DNA of 5,685 nucleotides from Caldilineae bacterium. Lineage in GTDB: Bacteria; Chloroflexota; Anaerolineae; J102. The stretch lies in assembly GCA_003694905.1 (NCBI GenBank), contig RFJM01000030.1, forward strand, positions 1 through 5,685, written 5' to 3'. Every line of letters starts with the position of its first letter. The stretch's first letter is position 1. The notes under the pieces are model-generated. The model saw nothing but the letters and a program-made list of their open reading frames with translations, had not been told where the DNA came from and searched no databases. Positions 1-3,786 of this stretch are shown here, one piece after another. The translations under genes were made by a program, and so were the position numbers.

Positions 1-1194
1 AGCATGCCGGCGGGCGGTTTCGTGGGCACCTGGGTGATCGACGGTGTGAGCTACACCGCCAGCGCTGCCACCCGCTTCGAGCAGGAGCATGGCGCCTTTG
101 CCGTAGGGGCCTGTGTCGAGGTGGAGTATATCAGCGGTACGCCCCGGCAGGCCACCAAGATCGCGACTGAGCACGACTATAAGTGCAGCGGCGGTTCCGG
201 TGGTTCCGGCGGTGGTGGCGAGTACCACGGCGAGATGTACGGCATCATTAACAGCTTCCCCCAGGGGCTCATCGGCCAGTGGCAGATCGGCGGCATGACG
301 TTCGTGGCAGATGCCAGCACGGTGTTCGAGCAGGAGCGTGTCTCCTTCGCCGTCGGCGTGTTGGTCGAAGTGAAGTTCTACACCGATGCCAACAATGTCA
401 ACCATGCCATCAAGATCGAGACGAAGTATGATACCGAAGGTGGGCAAGACGGCGGCCACGGCGAAGGCCACGAAGGCCATGAAGGCCATGCTTACGGGCG
501 CGTGGATGCCATGCCTTCCGGTGGCTTGCAGGGTACCTGGACCATCGGTGGTATCGACTACATCGCGGACGCCGCCACCCGCTTCGAGCAAGAACACGGT
601 GCCTTCAGCGTGGGCGCCAATGTGAAGGTGCGGTACTACACCAACAATGCGGGCCAGCGCGTCGCCACCAAGATCGAGACGACCAGCGAGACCGGTGGCT
701 CGACCGATCCGAATCACTTCAAACTGTACGGTTTTGTCGAGCAGATGCCCTCGCCCGGTTTCGTGGGACAATGGGTGGTCAACGGTGTCACTCTTACGGC
801 CGATGTTACCACCCAGTTCCAAGAGAGCCATGGTTTGCTTGCCATTGGTGCCTTTGTGGAAGTCGAATACACGCAGTCGGGTGGCGTGAATCACATGACC
901 AAGATCGAGACCCACGTGCCACCGGGCGCCGGCCCCAACGATGACTTCGGTCGAGTGGAAAGCAATGCCGTGGCGGGTGCCTTGCGCCTGGATGCCAGCA
1001 CCGCGGTGTGGATCATCGGCGGCAAGAGCTATCTCGTCACGCCCGCGACGGATCTGAACGATCTGGGCGGCGCTCTGACGGTGGGCAACTATGCTCTGGT
1101 CAATAGCTACAGCGCCAACGGCCAGCTGGTAGCTACCCGCATCAGCGGGGTGACGCTCAGCCATCAGATCTTCCTACCGGCGACATCACGTTGA
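1..1194 (+). CDS. Tandem DUF5666-like repeat protein, probably secreted (5'-partial)
   Basis: The frame is open from the first base, so the true start and any signal peptide lie upstream; the Met at position 4 sits inside a repeat and is not a credible start. Counting that Met as residue 1, there are five copies of a 60-65 residue beta-rich module at about 1-55 (cut at its start), 79-140, 164-226, 242-303 and 315-380. The pattern is YG.V..MP..G..G.W.I.G..Y.A...T.FEQEHG.F.VG..V.V.Y......A.KIET, which I recognise as DUF5666-like. Module 5 is the most divergent and lacks the GTW/GQW core. Linkers are low complexity: Gly/Ser at 62-72 and Gly/His/Glu at 145-162. The protein ends IFLPATSR, like the C-terminal tails of many secreted Chloroflexota proteins. 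There are no catalytic motifs and only two Cys (37 and 61). DUF5666 has no established biochemical role that I know of; a cell-surface or extracellular role is inference. The terminator that follows separates it from the next genes. Confidence 0.85.
   Translation, partial: SMPAGGFVGTWVIDGVSYTASAATRFEQEHGAFAVGACVEVEYISGTPRQATKIATEHDYKCSGGSGGSGGGGEYHGEMYGIINSFPQGLIGQWQIGGMTFVADASTVFEQERVSFAVGVLVEVKFYTDANNVNHAIKIETKYDTEGGQDGGHGEGHEGHEGHAYGRVDAMPSGGLQGTWTIGGIDYIADAATRFEQEHGAFSVGANVKVRYYTNNAGQRVATKIETTSETGGSTDPNHFKLYGFVEQMPSPGFVGQWVVNGVTLTADVTTQFQESHGLLAIGAFVEVEYTQSGGVNHMTKIETHVPPGAGPNDDFGRVESNAVAGALRLDASTAVWIIGGKSYLVTPATDLNDLGGALTVGNYALVNSYSANGQLVATRISGVTLSHQIFLPATSR
463..489 (+). repeat. Three tandem 9-nt repeats encoding Glu-Gly-His
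   Basis: The unit GAAGGCCAY occurs three times in direct succession (463-471, 472-480, 481-489) and encodes EGHEGHEGH in the linker between modules 2 and 3 of the DUF5666-like protein. Preceding GGCCAC and GGC codons extend the Gly/His/Glu character. Short in-frame repeats like this can change copy number by replication slippage, so linker length may vary between strains. The clustered His and Glu could bind a divalent metal, but this is inference. Confidence 0.8.
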
Positions 1195-1220
1195 CACGTG
1201 CTAGCACCTCCTCTCTCCTG

Positions 1221-1255
1221 GCGAAAGGGGTCGGTCGATGACCGGCCCCTTTTGC
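1221..1255 (+). terminator. Intrinsic (rho-independent) terminator
   Basis: The arms 1224-1235 (AAAGGGGTCGGT) and 1241-1252 (ACCGGCCCCTTT) pair over 12 bp with a single G-T wobble around the loop 1236-1240. The flanking GCG/TGC bases (1221-1223, 1253-1255) can add three more pairs, one of them a wobble. The T run is TTTT at 1250-1253, mostly inside the stem rather than a separate tail. It lies 26 bp after the stop codon of the DUF5666-like gene, the expected place for its transcript end. The near-symmetrical A and T flanks mean it could also act on the opposite strand. Confidence 0.8.
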
Positions 1256-1289
1256 TGTGGGGGCCGGAGGTCGCGAGGGGCCGATCTGG

Positions 1290-1323
1290 TGGGGACGGCA
1301 CGCCGCGCGGACATGGGGACGGC
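1290..1323 (+). repeat. Pair of 10-bp direct repeats upstream of the promoter
   Basis: TGGGGACGGC occurs exactly at 1290-1299 and again at 1314-1323, 24 bp apart start to start. The pair lies about 60 bp upstream of the TATAAT box. It could be a tandem binding site for a regulator. The sequence is G-rich and chance repetition is possible in such a biased region, so the functional reading is weak. Confidence 0.4.
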
Positions 1324-1333
1324 TATGACGAGG

Positions 1334-1347
1334 GCAGGCACACCTGC
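1334..1347. promoter_or_regulatory. Small palindrome, possible operator
   Basis: GCAGG at 1334-1338 and CCTGC at 1343-1347 form a perfect inverted repeat around CACA. It sits about 37 bp upstream of the TATAAT box, just upstream of where a -35 region would lie, a position used by activators or repressors. No known operator is recognised, and five-base arms are short enough to arise by chance. Confidence 0.3.
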
Positions 1348-1383
1348 GGGGGTAGCTGATTTTCGTGGAAGCGTCGGGGTCGT

Positions 1384-1389
1384 TATAAT
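1384..1389 (+). promoter_or_regulatory. Probable sigma-70 type -10 box of the dehydrogenase/transporter operon
   Basis: This is a perfect TATAAT hexamer in an otherwise very GC-rich gap. The region a normal spacer upstream (about 1360-1367, TTTTCGTG) is T-rich but a poor match to TTGACA, so the promoter may be weak on its own or need an activator. The expected transcript start is near 1396, giving a leader of about 130 nt before the alcohol dehydrogenase. It is the best promoter candidate I see between the terminator and that gene. Confidence 0.55.
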
Positions 1390-1395
1390 GGGGTG

Positions 1396-1526
1396 GCCGA
1401 AGCCGGACGCACCGGGTATTCTCCGCAAGGAGAGGTCGGAGCAGGTGGTATCGGTCTCGGCGCATCGGTCGCTGCCGGCAGGGCCGGCACAGTTCATCCG
1501 CCATACCGTTCTACGAGGAAGCAACG
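1396..1526 (+). other. GC-rich, potentially structured 5' leader of the operon
   Basis: This is the untranslated stretch between the predicted transcript start and the dehydrogenase start codon. It contains TCTCC-GCAA-GGAGA (1420-1433), a 5-bp stem closed by a GNRA-type tetraloop, and TGCCGGC-AGG-GCCGGCA (1473-1489), a perfect 7-bp stem with a 3-nt loop. It also has a direct repeat ATCGGTC at 1450-1456 and 1464-1470. I compared it by eye with the riboswitch classes I know (TPP, cobalamin, SAM, glycine, FMN, guanidine, THF, T-box) and recognise none. The leader could be regulatory, or simply GC-rich sequence that folds by chance. The rest of the gene-free gap (1256-1383) shows only the direct repeat and palindrome listed separately. 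Confidence 0.35.
1515..1520 (+). promoter_or_regulatory. Ribosome binding site of the alcohol dehydrogenase
   Basis: GAGGAA lies 6 bases before the ATG at 1527, which fixes that codon as the start. The protein from there begins MVPLQAYQTPTAFKHG, a normal N-terminus for this family, whose chains begin a few residues before the F..G.G segment. Confidence 0.75.
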
Positions 1527-2699
1527 ATGGTTCCACTGCAAGCCTATCAAACGCCGACTGCATTCAAGCACGGGCTGGGCGCCCTGGAGAATCTCGCAGA
1601 CGAGGTCAAGGCGCTGGGCCTGAAACGCCCCCTGCTCGTCACCGACCAGGGGCTGGTCCAGGCCGGCATTGCCGGAGAAGCCGGCCGCATTCTAAAACAA
1701 GGTGGGGTGAGCTTTGTGCAGTTCGATGAAGTGGTGGCCAATCCACCGGTAGCGCTGGTGGATCGCGGGGCGCAGGTGTATCGGGAAGAAGGGTGTGATG
1801 GTCTGATCGGTCTGGGGGGTGGAAGTTCGATGGACACGGCTAAGGCCATCGGTGTGGTGGTTGTGCACGGTGGTTCGGCCGTCGACTACGAGTGGGCCGA
1901 TCCCAACCCCATCACCAAACCCATCCCGCCCCTGATTGCCGTCCCCACCACTGCCGGCACGGGCAGCGAGGCGACGCTCTGGGCTGTGATTACCGATCCG
2001 GAGCGTCATATCAAGTTCAACATCGGCGGTACGCCTCTGATCGCGGCGCGGGTCGCGCTTATCGATCCTCTGCTGACCATCAATCTACCGGCACACGTCA
2101 CGGCGGGGACGGGCATGGATGCACTGGCCCATGCGATTGAGTGCTACACCATGGCCTATGCCCAGGCGTTTACGGACGCCGTGGCATTGCTGGCCATGGA
2201 GTATGTCGGGCGTTATCTGCGGGTGGCCTTTGCCCAGGGCCATAACAAGGAAGCCCGCTACAAGATGAGCATGGCAGCCATGCTCGGCGGGCTGGCCTAC
2301 GGTACGGACAGCGCGGGTGCCGCCCATGCCATGAGCCAGACGGCGGGCGGGGTTGTGGACGCACCCCATGGAGCGCTGACGGCGCGACTTCTGGGGCCTG
2401 TGATGGAGTATAACTACATGGGTGAGCCGGAGAAGTTTGCGCGTATCGCGCAGGCGTTGGGAGAGGATGTCCAGGGCCTGAGCGTGTGGGAGGCGGCCGA
2501 AGCGGCAGTGGAAGCGGTTTATCGGCTTACGGAGGATGTGGAGATACCCACGATGCAGGCTCTCGGCTTCAGCGAGGACCAGATCCCGCTGCTGGCCGAA
2601 CTCGCAAGTAAGGATCCCCAGACCGTGGGCAATCCTCGCGATATCGACTATGACGGGTACGTCAAGGTCTACAAGCGCGCCTTCGAATTGGGGCGCTGA
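1527..2699 (+). CDS. Iron-containing (group III) alcohol dehydrogenase, possibly acting on choline
   Basis: An NAD(P)-dependent, cytoplasmic alcohol/aldehyde oxidoreductase of 390 residues, the usual full length for the family. The N-terminal half binds the cofactor: GGGSSMD at 97-103 is the pyrophosphate-binding loop, and PTTAGTGSE at 140-148 is the second nucleotide motif. The C-terminal half carries the metal site: D198 and H202 (in GMDALAHAIE), H267 (AAHAM) and H281 (APHGAL), spaced as in FucO Asp196/His200/His263/His277, so iron binding looks intact. At the position of FucO His267, a conserved cleft residue, this protein has Gln271. The substrate cannot be read from sequence. The next gene, 42-45 bp downstream with no terminator between, belongs to a glycine betaine/choline-type importer. 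This suggests a GbsB-like choline dehydrogenase (choline to betaine aldehyde), which is inference from context. Alternatives include a general short-chain alcohol or 1,3-propanediol-type dehydrogenase. Confidence 0.93.
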   Translation: MVPLQAYQTPTAFKHGLGALENLADEVKALGLKRPLLVTDQGLVQAGIAGEAGRILKQGGVSFVQFDEVVANPPVALVDRGAQVYREEGCDGLIGLGGGSSMDTAKAIGVVVVHGGSAVDYEWADPNPITKPIPPLIAVPTTAGTGSEATLWAVITDPERHIKFNIGGTPLIAARVALIDPLLTINLPAHVTAGTGMDALAHAIECYTMAYAQAFTDAVALLAMEYVGRYLRVAFAQGHNKEARYKMSMAAMLGGLAYGTDSAGAAHAMSQTAGGVVDAPHGALTARLLGPVMEYNYMGEPEKFARIAQALGEDVQGLSVWEAAEAAVEAVYRLTEDVEIPTMQALGFSEDQIPLLAELASKDPQTVGNPRDIDYDGYVKVYKRAFELGR

Positions 2700-2730
2700 A
2701 GTGGCTAGAGTCCACCACCCTCCACCCCAT

Positions 2731-2736
2731 AGGGAG
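2731..2736 (+). promoter_or_regulatory. Ribosome binding site that decides the ATPase start
   Basis: AGGGAG lies 8 bases before the ATG at 2745 but only 5 before the in-frame GTG at 2742. The ATG is therefore the better start; the two differ by one residue only. Confidence 0.65.
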
Positions 2737-2744
2737 TCCGTGTG

Positions 2745-3785
2745 ATGCACAAACACGCCCCGAAAATCGTCTGTAAGGGCGTCTGGAAGATCTTCGGCGA
2801 CCATCCCAAACGTATCCTGCTATCTCTGGACCCTGGCTGGAGCAAGGAGGAGGTGCTGGAACGAACGGGGCATGTCCTGGCGGTGCGCGATGTCTCGTTT
2901 CAGGTACGCGAGGGTGAGACTTTCGTGGTCATGGGACTGTCGGGCAGCGGCAAGTCCACGTTGGTCCGCTGCCTGACGAGGCTGATCCAGCCTACTGCGG
3001 GGGAGGTCTTGCTGGATGGGGAGGATCTGCTGCGGCTGGAAGAGAAGCAATTGCGCGAGTTGCGCCGGCATAAGATGACCATGGTGTTCCAGCACTTCGG
3101 GCTGTTTCCGCACCGGCGAGTTATCGATAACGTGGCCTTCGGGCTTGAGGTGCAGGGGGTGGATAAGGCCAAGCGCTACGCTCGAGCACAAGAGGTGCTG
3201 GAGATCGTAGGGCTGAAGGGCTGGGAGCAGCATTATCCGGGGGAGCTGAGCGGGGGGATGCAGCAGAGAGTGGGTCTGGCGCGAGCCCTGGCTGTGGACC
3301 CCGAGATCTTGTTCTTCGACGAGCCGTTCAGCGCACTGGATCCTCTCATCCGCCGGGAGATGCAGGATGAATTGATAGGACTGCAGAGTCAGTTGCAGAA
3401 GACGATTGTCTTCATTACGCACGACTTTCTGGAAGCCATCAAGCTTGCCGATTATCTGGCCATCATGAAGGATGGCGAGATCGTGCAGATGGGGACGCCT
3501 CAGGATGTGATTCTGCATCCGGCGAATGAGTACGTGCGCGAGTTTACCGAAGATGTGCCGCATTCTCATGTGGTGACGGCCCAGGCCATCATGCGTGCCC
3601 CCGAGCCGGATGATCAGCCCGACCGATGTCCGGCCGTGGGACCGGAGACGACATTGCAAGCTATGGTGGCGCTGGCAGCCGAGCGAGGATCGCGCATCGC
3701 GGTGCGCAATGAGAACGGGGATCTGCTGGGGATGGTAACGCGCCGTTCGTTGATGCTGGCGCTCGCCGGCCTGGAGGTGGACTAG
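2745..3785 (+). CDS. Glycine betaine/choline ABC transporter ATP-binding protein (ProV/OpuAA type) with one CBS-like module
   Basis: The cytoplasmic ATPase that powers the adjacent permease for osmolyte uptake. Counting from the GTG at 2742 (one residue more than from the preferred ATG): Walker A GLSGSGKST 65-73, Q-loop Q117, signature LSGGMQQR 169-176, Walker B ILFFDEP 189-195, D-loop SALD 197-200, H-loop H227. All are intact. The stretch SKEEVLERTGHVLAVRDVSF (34-53) and the block ALDPLIRREMQDEL are typical of the ProV/OpuAA branch rather than other importers. ProV and OpuAA are about 400-418 residues with two C-terminal CBS domains; this protein is 346 and has only about 65 residues after the ATPase core (roughly 280-345). 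They look like a single CBS motif ending NGDLLGMVTRRSLMLAL. In OpuA the CBS pair senses ionic strength or c-di-AMP, so gating here may differ. The gene ends one base before the permease ATG, indicating translational coupling. Confidence 0.94.
   Translation: MHKHAPKIVCKGVWKIFGDHPKRILLSLDPGWSKEEVLERTGHVLAVRDVSFQVREGETFVVMGLSGSGKSTLVRCLTRLIQPTAGEVLLDGEDLLRLEEKQLRELRRHKMTMVFQHFGLFPHRRVIDNVAFGLEVQGVDKAKRYARAQEVLEIVGLKGWEQHYPGELSGGMQQRVGLARALAVDPEILFFDEPFSALDPLIRREMQDELIGLQSQLQKTIVFITHDFLEAIKLADYLAIMKDGEIVQMGTPQDVILHPANEYVREFTEDVPHSHVVTAQAIMRAPEPDDQPDRCPAVGPETTLQAMVALAAERGSRIAVRNENGDLLGMVTRRSLMLALAGLEVD
3773..3780 (+). promoter_or_regulatory. Ribosome binding site of the permease inside the end of the ATPase gene
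   Basis: GGAGGTGG lies 6 bases before the ATG at 3787 and overlaps the last codons of the ATPase gene. Together with the TAG-G-ATG junction this supports coupled translation of the two subunits and sets the permease start at 3787 rather than at the internal ATG at 3829. Confidence 0.75.
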
Positions 3786-3786
3786 G

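Noticed and set aside
1441..1480. T-box-like string (AGGTGGTATCGG) in the leader
   Set aside because: It resembles the T-box core GGGTGGNACCGCG only in part. The pairing partner, the specifier loop and the rest of stem I are not evident, and the downstream gene is not a usual T-box target.
1238..1729. Open frame of 163 codons starting inside the terminator and overlapping the dehydrogenase
   Set aside because: It starts in the terminator loop, has Arg/Gly-rich composition, runs about 200 bp into the dehydrogenase in another frame and has no good ribosome binding site.
2700..2744. Possible terminator between dehydrogenase and ATPase
   Set aside because: Only a 4-bp GTGG/CCAC pairing (2701-2715) is visible, with no T run, so the two genes most likely share a transcript.
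2742..2744. GTG start codon for the ATPase
   Set aside because: The ATG immediately after it has the better spacing from AGGGAG (8 rather than 5 bases), although the choice changes only one residue.
2085..3659. Open frames on the - strand opposite the dehydrogenase and ATPase
   Set aside because: They mirror genes with intact family motifs on the + strand and show no recognisable domain of their own.
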